Shown here in pieces: positions 24,601 through 35,539 of a stretch of DNA of 64,000 bases. The stretch covers positions 1,503,011 through 1,567,010 of the forward strand of contig NW_006763290.1 of NCBI RefSeq assembly GCF_000218685.1. The letters run 5' to 3'. How positions within the stretch are numbered: position 1 is the first letter of the stretch; each line of letters begins with the position of its first letter. The stretch is from Serpula lacrymans var. lacrymans S7.9 (Eukaryota > Basidiomycota > Agaricomycetes > Boletales > Serpulaceae). The notes under the pieces were generated by a model that searched no databases, was not told the origin of the DNA, and saw only the letters and a program-made list of their open reading frames with translations. The position numbers were made by a program, and so were the translations under genes.

Positions 24601-25433
24601 TCATTGACGATGTCTAATTTGGAATTCGGTCTGCTTCAACTCCTGGATTTCAATTTCGAGTGAGACATTAGACATTTGAACTTGAAGAACTTTTGACACA
24701 AGGTCCGTCCATCGTGCTTCTAGTGTAGCGAGCTGCTCCCCAATCCTAGTCTTCGAGTACAGATATCTGTTAATAATCTTGAATAGTATGATCTGTTTGG
24801 AAAAGCCCTCACCTGAAAGTGTATCCGCTCTTGATTGACCCGTGATGTGAGATAAATGATACTCTTTAGATCTTTCTCTGCTTGCTCGGCCATGCGCTGG
24901 AGGGGATAGTTTTGCGTTAACCAAGAGTTAGACCCATATGTCTGTACAAGAGCCAAATTGAGTTGACTGGAAGTGGATTGTAGCTAAAGTTAGTAATAAT
25001 GAATACGGGTGCTAAGACATACCGCATACGCTGATGTTCCAAGTACACACGAGCACTGAGTATGACTTCCTGCCATGTCTGATCCGTGGCAGAGGTTGGT
25101 GAGGTACGTAACGGTTCATTCAGTTGGGCGAATGTTTCTTCTAAATCTAGCGGCGGCGGCATTGCATTATATGTTTCAATGCGAGTAAGCTCAGCAAGCA
25201 AAGTGGCATTACGCTAGATATTTCATATTGAAACGACCAAGATATGAATGTGGAGAACGTACTGGGAAGAGATCAGCAGGGGGAACACCTGAGTGCAGAC
25301 CATCTAAACGCGTAAACTCGCTAGCCAGTTCCAGGTCTACCTTCTGGGTGAGATAAGGAATTTTTTCGCACTCGGTGTCATAATACGGTAGCGAGTCGCA
25401 TATCGATATTCGATCCCATCCTTCCAAGGTCAT
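24601..25433 (-). CDS. SPF27: pre-mRNA-splicing factor SPF27 (BCAS2/Cwf7 family)
   Basis: SPF27 is a small coiled-coil subunit of the Prp19/NineTeen complex, which acts in the nucleus during spliceosome activation. Four exons splice in frame: 25433-25263, 25213-25023, 24966-24813 and 24750-24601. The product is 221 residues, against about 225 in human BCAS2. Visible family features are DSLPYYD at residues 13-19, EHQRMRQLNLAL at 116-127, YGSNSW at 131-136 and a heptad-patterned C-terminal helix from about 140 to the end. Introns are 49, 56 and 62 bp; intron 2 has a clear ACTAAC branch site, and intron 3 uses an unusual AAG acceptor. The start gives DSLPYYD at the expected N-terminal place. A copia LTR in the same direction ends about 400 bp upstream. 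No frame break was seen, so this is a live host gene. Confidence 0.92.
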
Positions 25434-25831
25434 TGATGTGTTATAAATGAGGAAAACTCGTTCAGAGACGACCGTAACTTGATAAACACCAAGTTACTCC
25501 ACAGCCACTGTTTCAAGAGAGGAGAATGAGTGCTGGACAAGGCTTGTTAATAGATAGTCACATGAATATAATATTTTTAAAGTCAGCACAACTTTATTCC
25601 TCACTCTCAGCGGCTGCAAATTGAGATTTATAAACAAAGCCCCCGCCACAAGGACCCCTGAATATGCCTGTAGAACCTTGTTGCAACGCGAGAGATTTTT
25701 GTCCGGACGGACAGGCACGAAGATTGAATGAAAATTGTCCGGATCCCGCGCAAGGTGTCAATGTTCGGCAAAATTCCGACAAAATTGTCCGGACTGGCAA
25801 ACAAGGATCAAATAGAAGGCCATTATTCCTT
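25434..25831. promoter_or_regulatory. SPF27 upstream region, with a CpG-rich TCCGGA cluster
   Basis: This is the roughly 400 bp between the SPF27 start and the copia element. TTGTCCGGA occurs near 25701, 25737 and 25784. The segment 25610-25800 is visibly richer in CpG than the neighbouring transposon. It must contain the SPF27 promoter unless transcription starts in the LTR; no TATA box was identified. Confidence 0.45.
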
Positions 25832-25836
25832 GTATC

Positions 25837-26094
25837 TGTGAATTGTATCTGTTACAAAGTGATACTAGGTAGTAATTTCAGCAAATATAGGAATATGTAT
25901 GTATGTCTAAACTTACCTCAGTCTCTTGTACGAGGACTGAGGTATCCAGAAAGTGTGAATCAAGAATTTCTATAGTAGTTTAATGTCCGATAACTAAATA
26001 GGAAAATGGCCCTCAGCCACCACTTCCAGTGGTGGTAGAGAGCGATAGTGCGTGAGGCTCAAACCTTATTAACTGGGACAGACATGCGACAACA
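25837..26094 (-). repeat. 3' LTR of the minus-strand copia element (258 bp)
   Basis: It starts TGTGAATTGTATC on the plus strand and ends GCGACAACA, and matches the right LTR closely apart from a 55-bp length difference. In transcription direction it faces the SPF27 start, about 400 bp away. Confidence 0.93.
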
Positions 26095-26106
26095 CTCCCC
26101 TTGAGC

Positions 26107-27917
26107 CTAGCGCACTCCCAGCATCCCAGTGAACTTTGATAATTTCACTCTGGGCAACACCTTCGTCATCAAATTGGCCGGCATTTCATCAGTGGGGCAG
26201 TATAGGACAATGGTTTGGCCTTTCTCAACAGTGTCGTGGATGTAGTGATGACAAATCTCAATGTGCTTCGTTCGAGCGTGGAATATATTGTTTTTGGTGA
26301 GTGCTATTGTTCCTTGATTGTCCGTATATACTGGTGTCAGGCCTTCAGGAGCACTTCCAGAGATGTCAGTCATGAATCCTCTTAGCTAGACGGTTTCCTT
26401 AGTGGTGTTGATGAGTCCAACATATTCAGCTTCGGTGCTGGATAACGCTACAATCAATTGCTTCTTAGAGCTCCAGGATACAGCCCTACCATATGCATCA
26501 AATGTATATCCTGAGGAGTGGCGATGGGGCTGCGATCCCCAATCACTATCTGTGTGGCCAATTATACTTTTGTTTTGTCCGCCGAGTGTAAGTCCCATCG
26601 CTTTTGTCCCTTTTAGATATCTAAATATCCTTTTGACGGCCTCCCAGTGATTCAAACCAGGGTTTTGTGCGAATTAGGAGGTTATTGCAACAGCGAAGGC
26701 TATATCCGGACATGTCCCCAAGGCCAGGTACATCAGTTTGCCGATGGCCATTCTATATTCTATATGGTATGTTTTTCACTGCGTTCTCTTCTTGGGCAGT
26801 TACAGGCGACTGATCATTTGATAGAGCTACGCCTGGTTCCATGGGGGTTGATACTGGCTTCGAGTTTTCCATGCCAAAGGATACTAACATGGAGTCAACA
26901 TATGCCTCTTATTTCAGCGTTATCATTTTCTGTGGTCGGTTATGAATGATTTCAAATCCTAGGAGCCAATGTATGGGACCCATATCAGATATTTTGTATT
27001 CGGTACACAGGTGATTTTTGAAGTCGTTTACTTGCTTTAGTGAATCACTAGTCACGATCATGTTGTCAATAGATACCCCAACAGCCGCATGAGAGTCCTT
27101 GTCTCTTTTGACAAAGACTGCATGGTCATATTCTGATTTCACAAAACCAGCTTTTATGAACATTTTTGTCAGCTTTCTGTACCAGCCTAGTCCCGCTTGT
27201 TTTAGGCCATATAGACCCTTTTGCATACCATCCCTTGCTGATTATCTTTCAGGTAGCCTGGTGGAGGTCTCATATAAATTTCTTCGTTGAGTTCCGCATT
27301 TAGGTACACGCTCTTTATGTTAACTTGGTGGATTTCCCAATCTTTTACTGTGGCGTGGGCCAATATGATTCTATGGGATGCTAGTCTTGCAACTGCTGAG
27401 TAAGTCTCTTCATAGTCTATTCCTTGTTTCTGCACATTCCCATTTGCAACCAGTCTGACTTTGTATTTGAGTATATTGCCATTGGCATCGCATTTGATCT
27501 TGGTAACGTAGTGACTGCGTATGATGTTTGCCCCTTTGGGTGGTTGTACCGGTTCCCGGGTGCGTAATTTCTCAAATTGGCTCATCTTATCACTTATTGC
27601 TTCAAGCCAGTGAATTCGGTCTGGGCCTTTCAGGGCCTCATGAATGGGTGGGGAATCAGTGGCTATTTCTGCTGATAGTGCGGCCATCAGGGGAGCAATA
27701 TAATTGCTGTCGTCAGTGTCTTTCTTTTCTGATGTGATGGCTATGTTAGCCGTGTTATGTCCCTTGTGCAAATTCCTATAATATCCAGGTGGGTTTGTTT
27801 CCCACGGTGGGCGTGTAGATGCTGTCTCGACCATGTTGACAACTTTTGGTATAGAGGGATGAAGGGGAAGGTCTGGTTCCTGGTTGTTTCTCTTCTCTGA
27901 TGCTTCCTTTTCAGGTT
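26107..27917 (-). pseudogene. copia reverse transcriptase and RNase H, broken
   Basis: From right to left: WLEAISDKM and YKVRLVANGNVQKQGIDYEETY (about 27610-27385), VNIKSVYLNAELNEEIYM (about 27310), and GLYGLKQAGLGWY (about 27205). The RT active site follows at about 27080. Where an active copia element has YVDD, the residues here are SIDN, so both key Asp positions are affected. RNase H motifs SSTEAEYVGL and TDNQGTIALTKN lie at about 26420 and 26320, and LMTKVLPR near the end. Frames change near 27215, 26900-26660 and 26380. Confidence 0.9.
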
Positions 27918-27918
27918 T

Positions 27919-28335
27919 TGTTACAATACACAATTTTTGGACCTTTAATTTTCATTCTCCTCTTCAACTTTCTTTTGTAGTTTTTACACACTGTGCCATG
28001 CGGCACTTTCCATCTTTGTTCAAAACTCCACCTTTTTGCGCTGCACTGCCTTTGCCTTATTTTTAGCTACAAAGTCTCTCACGCAGTGGAGCTGGTTACA
28101 CAGGCTATGCCCCATGACGTCGTCAGCCACTGCCTCCGTCAACTGTATAGTACATATGTACAAAAAACACTGTAGTAGTATATAAACCTCAATAGATCCA
28201 GGAGACTCCTCAGCGAGTCCTCCTGTTGTTTACCCACAACTAACTCAATCCTATCTTAAGGGGTAACCACTCCCTCTCATTACTCTTTTGCTTGTCTGAG
28301 TTGTGCGCCAGAGTAACTAACTCTTGGTTGTTACA
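27919..28335 (+). mobile_element. nested solo LTR, 417 bp, TSD GGTTT
   Basis: It starts TGTTACAATACACAA and ends TTGGTTGTTACA. GGTTT duplications lie at 27914-27918 and 28336-28340. It interrupts the copia polyprotein between the integrase tail and RT, so it inserted later than that element. It has no internal retroelement sequence. Confidence 0.95.
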
Positions 28336-28340
28336 GGTTT

Positions 28341-29800
28341 GGCATTGTTCTTGACAATTTGGGGCGAGTTCTTCAGGTTGGGTGTCAAAACCTGGTACAA
28401 CTCCCCCTCGTTCTCAGCATTGTCTGGTAGGGGTTTTCTTATAAAAGTGATGTTTTGTTCTACACTGACCTTACACTTTTCAGGCCAGTATATATGGTAC
28501 CCTTTGCTCTCAAGGTCATAGCCAAGGAATCTGGTGGCTCCAGCTTTGGAGCCCAATTTGTCTGATTCTTCTAACCGTACATAAACAATGGCTCCAAATT
28601 TGTGAAGGTTCAATAAATTGGGCTTGTTGCCATGGGCGACTTTGTGCGGGGTTTTGTCTTTCAGAGCACGGGTAGGTGATCGGTTTTGTAATCAATTAGC
28701 GTGTCTGACGGCTTTGCCCCATAGGTACTCCGGGAGTTTAGCTTGAATTAGCATTGCTCTGACATGTTCAACAATTGTTCTGTTGAGACGTTTGGAGACT
28801 CTGTTCTGTTGTGGGAAGTCATGAACTGTGAGTTCTCATTCAGTTCCCTGCTTCTTCAGGTGAGCTTTGAATTCGTCACTGAGGAACTCCCCCCCTCAGT
28901 CTGATCTCAATTTTTTAATTTTAGTGCCGTCTATTTGTGTCGCTAGCCAGGCCTCAAAACATATGTAGTGTTTTAGAGCTTCGCCTTTGGTTGCCAATAG
29001 GCGAATGTGGCTTTCCCTGAAATTGTCAGTAAGTGTGAGCATGTATCTCTTCCCACTTATGTCTTGTACTGATGCTGGGCCCCACAGGTCGGTGTGGATT
29101 CATTCACCGTATTCAGTCAAACAGTTATGTGATTTGTTAGGGAAGGGTTTTCAATCTGCCTTGGCTCTCACACATGCATCACAGAAGTGTTCTTCTGACA
29201 TTTCATCAATTTCTATGCCTTTAACCATGTTTGATGTTATCAGGTATCTGGCCAATTTGGTCACTACATGACCTAAGCAAGGATGGAGTTGATCTATAGT
29301 CATTTTTGTTGCTGTATTGGCATGGTGATCTTTTGATGGGAGGTCTTCTGTAATTTGGTATAATCCTGCTTTCACAGGTATCTTTGCTATAGGACGGTGG
29401 TTCGGCCCTGGGGATAGGATCCGACAGAAGCAATTTTCTATATGTATTGCATATCCCGCCTTATTCATTTGACTGGCTAATATTAGGATCTTTGACATTT
29501 GTGGGACATATAACACGTCTTTTAGTGTTGTTGTTGTTCATTTGGATCTGTTTGGCAGTCTTAGCATTATGTTACCTTGTCCAGTCACATATAGCGGGGG
29601 TCTGCCTGCAGTGCAAATTGGTTCCGGACTAATATCTCTATAGTCCGTGAATAGATTGCAATGCGGACAAAAATGCCTACTAGCCCCATAGTCTACTATG
29701 GTGCTAAATGGTCTGCAAGCCCATGTCTCATCCTTATCAATTGAGGTTTGAGCTTTGTTTGCAGATACAGAAAAAGTGTATATTTTGTCGTCTGACAATT
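28341..29800 (-). pseudogene. copia protease-integrase region, broken
   Basis: The segment DYGASRHFC near 29695 is a degraded copia protease site. The integrase zinc-binding region LHPCLGHV plus CDACVRAKAD lies at about 29290-29160. Core motifs follow: HTDLWGPAS (about 29090), RSD plus stop plus GGEF (about 28895), and QQNRVSKRLNRT (about 28800). In active integrases that last segment carries the third catalytic Glu; here the position is Lys. Several stops fall at conserved Trp positions. The C-terminal part at 28613-28341 (NLHKFGAIVYVRL, ATRFLGYD) is typical copia. Confidence 0.85.
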
Positions 29801-30734
29801 CTACGGTTGCTGCTACGGTGGCTGTTTCTTTCTTTTTGGTAGGTTTTTTAGCCTTTTCCTTGTCTTTTTTCTGATTACTGTTTTCCGTCTTTTCTTTCTT
29901 GGGTTTTTGGCAGTTTCAAGCAATATAGCCTATTTTGCCACAGTTATAGCAGGTAGGGCCTTTCTTTTTATGTTTCTTTTTGGCCGTTAATGCTGATTCT
30001 CCCTCTCATTTCTTTTCAGTGTTTTTGACAACTTTTTGGTGATCCACCTCATCTATAAGGTGGCCAATTATGTTTTTGGGAGAGAGGGTGTTCCAAGAAA
30101 TTTGAGCAGCGGTTATCATAGATGTGAGGACAGGGCGGTATGGTTCTGGTAGCGACAATAGGATCATAGCCGAGAAGTCTCAGTCGTCTACCAAAGCGCC
30201 TATGCCTGCCAGTTTGGCCCTCAATTTTATCATTTCACCAAAGAGGGTCCTGATATCAGTTTTGTCGGTGCATCATAAGTCTTGGAGTTGTCAACACATG
30301 TCCACTTGAACAATTTTGCTTTTGTGCTCATAATACCAACAGAGTTCTTCCCACATTCCTGCAGAAGTATCTGCTTTCCTGCTTGCTTGTATTCTGGAAA
30401 GCATCATGTCTGATATAGATGCAACCATTTGTTGCATCACTATGGTGTGCTTTTGGATGTGAGAATTGACTTTCATCTTGTACTCCTCAATGTTGTCTTT
30501 GTCAGCCAGTGATCTGTCGGGTTTTACAGGTGCTCCATCAGTATTGAGCTTAAGTGGTCTTGGGGGTCTGGCTGTACCACTAAGGTATCTTGTTAAGCCA
30601 TGAGCTGCCACGCTGGCTAGCATTCTAGTCTTGTAGGCTTCCAAGTTACTGCTGTTGTCTTTTAGTTTCAGGACACTTGCTGTGGTGACACCTCTGGCGG
30701 CTGGTGTTACTTCCAAAGGGTTTGTAGGACTCAT
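29801..30734 (-). pseudogene. copia gag, broken
   Basis: The frame from 30734 to 30291 (147 residues) is a gag-like capsid region with NLEAYKTRM and MWEELCWYYEH. The most upstream ATG overlaps the primer-binding segment, so translation may begin at a later ATG. A nucleocapsid knuckle near 29930 reads CYNCGKIGYIA, stop, NC: the expected His is Tyr and a Trp-like position is a stop. A Lys-rich stretch (29920-29810) follows. Confidence 0.8.
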
Positions 30735-30738
30735 AACC

Positions 30739-31051
30739 TGTTAATTGTATCTGTTACAAAGTGATACTCAGTTTCTTGTACAAGGACTCTATATTCAGCT
30801 ATTACCTGTTACAAAGTGATACTAGGTAGTAGCTTCAGCAACTATAGGAATATGTATGTATGTTTAAACTTACATCAGTCTCTTGTATGAGGACTGAGGT
30901 ATCCAGAAAGTGTGAATCAAGAATTTCTATAGTAGTTTAATGTCCAATAACTAAATAGGGAAGTGGCTCTTGGCCACCACTTCTAGTGGTGGTAGAGAGC
31001 GATAGTGCGTGAGGCTCAAACCTTATTAACTTGGACAGATATGCAACAACA
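30739..31051 (-). repeat. 5' LTR of the minus-strand copia element (313 bp)
   Basis: It matches the left LTR but carries an extra 55 bp. TGTTACAAAGTGATACT (17 bp) is duplicated around a 38-bp insert containing CAGTTTCTTGTACAAGGACT, itself similar to an internal LTR segment. The outer flank is GTATC. Confidence 0.9.
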
Positions 31052-31056
31052 GTATC

Positions 31057-31850
31057 TACAGTGGTAAGTACAAAAATTTATATGTAATCCTCTGCTAAAG
31101 CTTCTTGTTCTTGTTCTGACTTTTTCTTTCCTCACTGGCAAAACAGTATAAAGTCCTCTGTGCCAATATTGATGTATGTACCATTGGTTTTGACAGGTTA
31201 TTCAAGAAGGCATATAAATGATGTTGGGGGCAGGATAGCAAACTGGTTAGTCTGAAATGTGGCTGTCACCTCAGGAATAGAAGAAAACTGTGAGCAAAAA
31301 TGTTGCTGATATACTTGCACAGTTATATATGAGACATCAGATATGTTTTGGACAATTTTTACTAATGTATGTCTTGCATTTTTGCGAGTGGTTTTTTGAG
31401 CTAAGAGATAGGACTAGTGTGTATTAGCAGATAATAATGGAGACTAGATATGACTGGCAAGCACCTTTCCCAAGCATGAAACTGCATTGAGTATATATGA
31501 TACTGAAATCATTGAGTTGCAAAGGCTGAATTGGGCTGATATGAGCTCCTAAAAAAACTGACAAGCATGGAGTATTTGCAGCTTGAAAGACATTCTTTCT
31601 CTGAGTTGATGCCTAAAAAAATGACATGAATTGATCCCTGTGAAAACCTGCTTGCCATGTACCAAGTAAAAACAACTCACCTTGAATGCAAGTTGCTCTG
31701 CATGCAATGTGGCATTCACACTATTGCCACTTGGTTGATTTTGAATGCCTGTTAATGTTTGGGTTGAAGTTGAAGTCCATCATGCCGCATGCTCATAACC
31801 AGAACCAATTGCATGGTCTTGTTGCCCATCTGACATAGATTGGAATTCTT
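31057..31850. other. no gene seen
   Basis: This A+T-rich, CpG-poor sequence lies next to the copia element. It may include the 3' end of the large minus-strand relic to its right, but no motif was recognised. Confidence 0.4.
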
Positions 31851-34800
31851 ATATCAGCTCGGTACAGATCTTTTTGTTTTTTTTCAGCCACACCATTTTT
31901 GTCTAGGAGGCCTTTGGACTCAGAGGTCATAGTGGTATCATCAGTGTGTAGACCTGAGACTCTTGTATGCACACCTAGTTATGCTTGGTGGGTCTCATGT
32001 CACAACAGGTCTTGACTAGCTCCTGCAGGTTCAGTTCTTGTGCATCCAATAATTCTCCCTTTCCACATGGTTTACATGATTCATTGGGGGCCTGAACAGG
32101 CAGGATTGTTGAACAAATTTGTATAGTTCTGTAAATGACTCAGCTTTCCTCTGCATATATTTCTTCCATGTCTTCATTGTGTTCTCTTTATTCTATAAAA
32201 CTTAACCTAAAGCACAACAAAATAAAAAAATGAGGAATAAGTGGATTAAAGTGAGTATTGGTGGTTTGCTTACACTCAAGACATGTTATTAATATTGAGG
32301 GCTAGTGATGTAAAGGTGAGGTTTGTAAGCTTTTCTTGCTTTGCTTTATTTTTGCCCAGTTGAGCTGAGAATGGTGAAACTCTGTGCTTGATGAGGTCTT
32401 GAATTAATTGTGCCTCACAATTGTCCAGATTTTCAGGCTCTGCATCCAAGTCATCATCAAATTCAGGATCTGAATCACCCTCTGGGTTTAAGTTGACAGT
32501 GGAGCCATCTTTATGTTGTATACCCATCTCCTTCAGAGGGTTTTTGAACCAAGAATGAATCCTTGGTAGCCAATAATGGTTTTCATGTGAAATAGCTTGA
32601 CGCAGTTAGACAGGATTCAGTCCAATTAATGCAACAAGACTATCGCATTCCTCTGCAGCTTCACTTGCAGCCTATTGAATTGGGTATCCTGATAAGGTAA
32701 GTCTAAACCTTGTGCATCAAAATATGTGTGGTTGTATCCTTGAGCTCTTCCTTTAAAATCAAGGGATATTTGGTGAGGACTGCTTCATAAAGTTTGACAC
32801 ACAGTTTAGCAATCATATATTGGAGATCAAGCATGGTAAAATCCTTAACAATTTTCTGGGCTTCTCCAAAAACATGTTCACATGTTTTGGCTGAGTGCAA
32901 CCATGGAATTGGGGGGTAGTTGTTTGCAGTGTGGTCCCGGTATACAAGAAAAAGGCTGATGAGCCCATTAATGACAATTTGACCTATACTGGTCACCTCT
33001 TGAGATAAAAAATATTGGCTCATAGGATATTTGCACTGTTCCAGGTATGTGTGCCAGTTTAATGGGTACAATATGGGGAATGGCCTGATTCTGGTACACA
33101 TCTATGAGCTTGCCAAAAACAAACATGTATATGATTTTGGAAAGACACTCTGGGTAAACACTAGTGAGATATTCAAGAGTAGCAGAGGAAAATAATCTTG
33201 CAGCTGCATCATTGACTTGTTGGTCAGGTTTTTCTATGTCCTGGTGACATAGTGGGCTTTGTTCTTCAAATGCATTGTTGTCATGAAAATGCTGATAAAG
33301 TGGGACATGATTTCCAAGGGGGAATACTCGTGGAGAGCTGAAGATATGATTACAAAAAGTCTTCAAAGCATATTTGGAATCTTGGACTATAACTTGTGCT
33401 TGTCCTCAAAGAAAAAGGGATTTAGATTTTGAGATCAAGGTTGCTGGCCATGGAGAACTGATTGTGAATGTTATATGTTACTGTAGGATTGCTTTCTTGC
33501 ACAAGAAGACATTGAACTGAACATTCCCTTCTGTGCAATCAGCAGCAAATATATGACTTTGATCCCAAGATTTAGAAGTCCATCTAAAATCATGCAGGAA
33601 AAAACAAGAAGCTTTTTAGCGTTCAAATTGTCAGGAACAGCTAAAGCTGCAACAATTATTGGGGCCACCTTTGGTAATAGCACTTGTAGACAAAATAGTC
33701 ATACCTACATGCTATTATGATAAATGTATTGTACAGGAGGTTTTATTTATTTTGTACCTTTGTTGCCTTTTCTAATGATTGGCTTAATATTATCTCCCTT
33801 AGCCCATTCGGATCCACAATGTGTAAAGGGTGTTTTCCGCATCCCAGTATAAATGCCAACACGCAAAGAGCTTTGTCTCATTATAGCTCAATGTAGTTGG
33901 TCCATCGTAGCTTAAGGTAGCAAGGTGTTTACTTGCGAGTTGAAATGTTTACTCATGTATGGTTGTGGGAAGTTGAGGCTGTTGTGATCATTTCATGATG
34001 TAGCTTTGCATGGTTCATGCTGGTAAATGTTTTGAGAAGAATTGTTAGGCTTGAGGGCTATAGATGCCAAGAATATGAAAGAATTCATTGAAGGCAGGAG
34101 AATACTCGAAGTTTTGCATTTCTACTCCTCTTTCCTCATGTGAAAGCCTGCTCATTGTTGCTTCTATTAGCCCATTAAAAATGCCAAGCCCCTTATGTTT
34201 TCCACTTAGAACCCCAACTGCATACTTCACACATGGGGTATTCATTGCATCCTATGGTACTTAAATACAGTATTAAGACAGAACAAGATGTATACAGAGA
34301 AAATAACATACTGATGTCTCTATAATTTCTTTCAAGCCCAAGAAGCACACATATAGTTTTCCCAGAATGGGATTCCAGCACGAATAATTTTCATGGCAAT
34401 AATTTACATCTTCTAGTTGCTTGCACTTGGTGGCTTGCCTGAAGCCATGGTCAAAAAGCAGAGTAGTGCATTGGTGACAGGAAATTTTGAGTCTATTTGT
34501 GGTACCATTACTACAAGCGATAAAATGTTGGCATTGAGTTGAAAATATCCTTTTGTTTTGGTGATCATTCTTCCAAGTGTGCTTGTGGTATTGAGTGTCT
34601 CAAACTTCTTTCTTGTGTTTGCCTGTGAGTTTGCTGAACACTTTCCCAAAACGCTCATCTGAAGTAATTGTGATTGATCTAACACCACCACCTATAAAGC
34701 CAGTTCAACACAAGGATACTGTTACTGGATAGTGGGTGCCTGCTGAGATAAGGCGAGATTAATGATTGGTGTCCATGAGAATTTCTCACTCCAGCAATCA

Positions 34801-34904
34801 ACTGTAAAGTTTCCTGCCACAGCTGTATGCTTTTGACAGCCATTATTTATGGGGGTGGTGAATCTTGTAACATTGTATGCATATTTTGCCATGATGTTTT
34901 GCAA
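31850..34904 (-). pseudogene. agaricomycete-specific large gene relic with EHVFG motif
   Basis: Minus-strand segments in consistent order recall a large repeated mushroom family. They are TRFTTPINNGC (about 34850), LNANILSLVVMVPQID with NALLCFLTMASGKPP (about 34560-34430), LSGKHKGLGIFNGL (about 34205), ERGVEMQNFEYSPAF (about 34130), and WLHSAKTCEHVFGEA with IVKDFTMLDLQYM (about 32930-32810). An acidic segment lies at 32527-32276. The E-H-x-F-G context resembles the last catalytic Glu of P-element/THAP9-like transposases, so it may be a transposase, but that is inference. Frameshifts and stops separate every part. Confidence 0.5.
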
Positions 34905-35183
34905 TCACAGCAAACATAACCAACTTTTGTCACACCCAAAATCAATGAAAATGTCTGAAAGTAGTTAAAATGTTTCATTGCATTTTGGACCTACAAGACT
35001 TTATCAGAATAATGTATTTTTGTTAACATATTTTTACATATCCACACAAAATATAGTATTAATGGAAATATGTCAACAAAAAGACACCATTTTGTAGGTC
35101 CAAAATGCAGTTAAATATTTTACCTACTTTCAGACTTTTTCATCAATTATGAGTGTAACAAAAGTTGTTTATGCTTGCTGTGA
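34905..35183. mobile_element. foldback MITE with ~120-bp inverted arms
   Basis: The left arm begins TCACAGCAAACATAA and the right arm is its diverged reverse complement, ending TTATGCTTGCTGTGA. Both share CAACTTTTGT, GTCTGAAAGTAG, GCATTTTGGACCTACAA and a TTTTTGTT(A/G)ACATATTT block near the centre. The total is 279 bp with no coding capacity. It interrupts the minus-strand relics. No clear target duplication was found. Confidence 0.85.
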
Positions 35184-35539
35184 ATGAACCAAGTGATGAA
35201 CCTCTCTACAGTCTTTATAATAAAATCCTGCACTTTGGTCCCTTTCAAGGATTTTGTTTTTTCACCAGCCGGCTCATACCTGGGCTTGAGCTTTCAATCT
35301 TGTCCTTTGTATCCAAAAATTGATAAGGCTTCTTCACAGCCTTATTGTCCAAGTGTGAGTCATTCAAGACAAATTTTGCTTGACTCCAGGATTATTTTCT
35401 TGCATTGTGACTATCCTTTTTCACTAGCCATCTTTGAAGGGTGCTATGTAGTGGCTTTCTGAACCCTTCTGCGTCAGTTTGAGCCTTGTTTTCCATGCTG
35501 ATATGACTTTCCAGTAACTCATCATTTTGGAGCTGCAAG

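Larger units (their letters stand above)
25837..31051 (-). mobile_element. full-length Ty1/copia retrotransposon, dead, TSD GTATC
   Basis: LTRs at 25837-26094 and 30739-31051 bracket gag, protease, integrase, RT and RNase H in the copia order on the minus strand. Perfect 5-bp duplications GTATC lie at 25832-25836 and 31052-31056. A purine tract (minus-strand CAAGGGGAG) abuts the 3' LTR. A primer-binding-like GGTTATGAGTCC abuts the 5' LTR at 30727-30738. A 417-bp solo LTR of another family is nested inside at 27919-28335. Many stops and mutated catalytic residues make it inactive. Confidence 0.95.

Noticed and set aside
24720..24956. Short minus-strand frame as a separate gene
   Set aside because: It is exon 3 of SPF27 read through its intron; the exons join in frame to a known protein.
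25845..25849. GTATC at 25845 as the target duplication, with a 245-bp LTR
   Set aside because: Comparing both LTRs shows the match extends to 25837, and a second GTATC at 25832-25836 lies exactly outside that border and matches 31052-31056.
25837..31051. TGA read as Trp (alternative code)
   Set aside because: TGG codons occur normally at conserved Trp in the same element (for example WLEAISDK, VKDWEIH), and other decay is present, so mutation is simpler.
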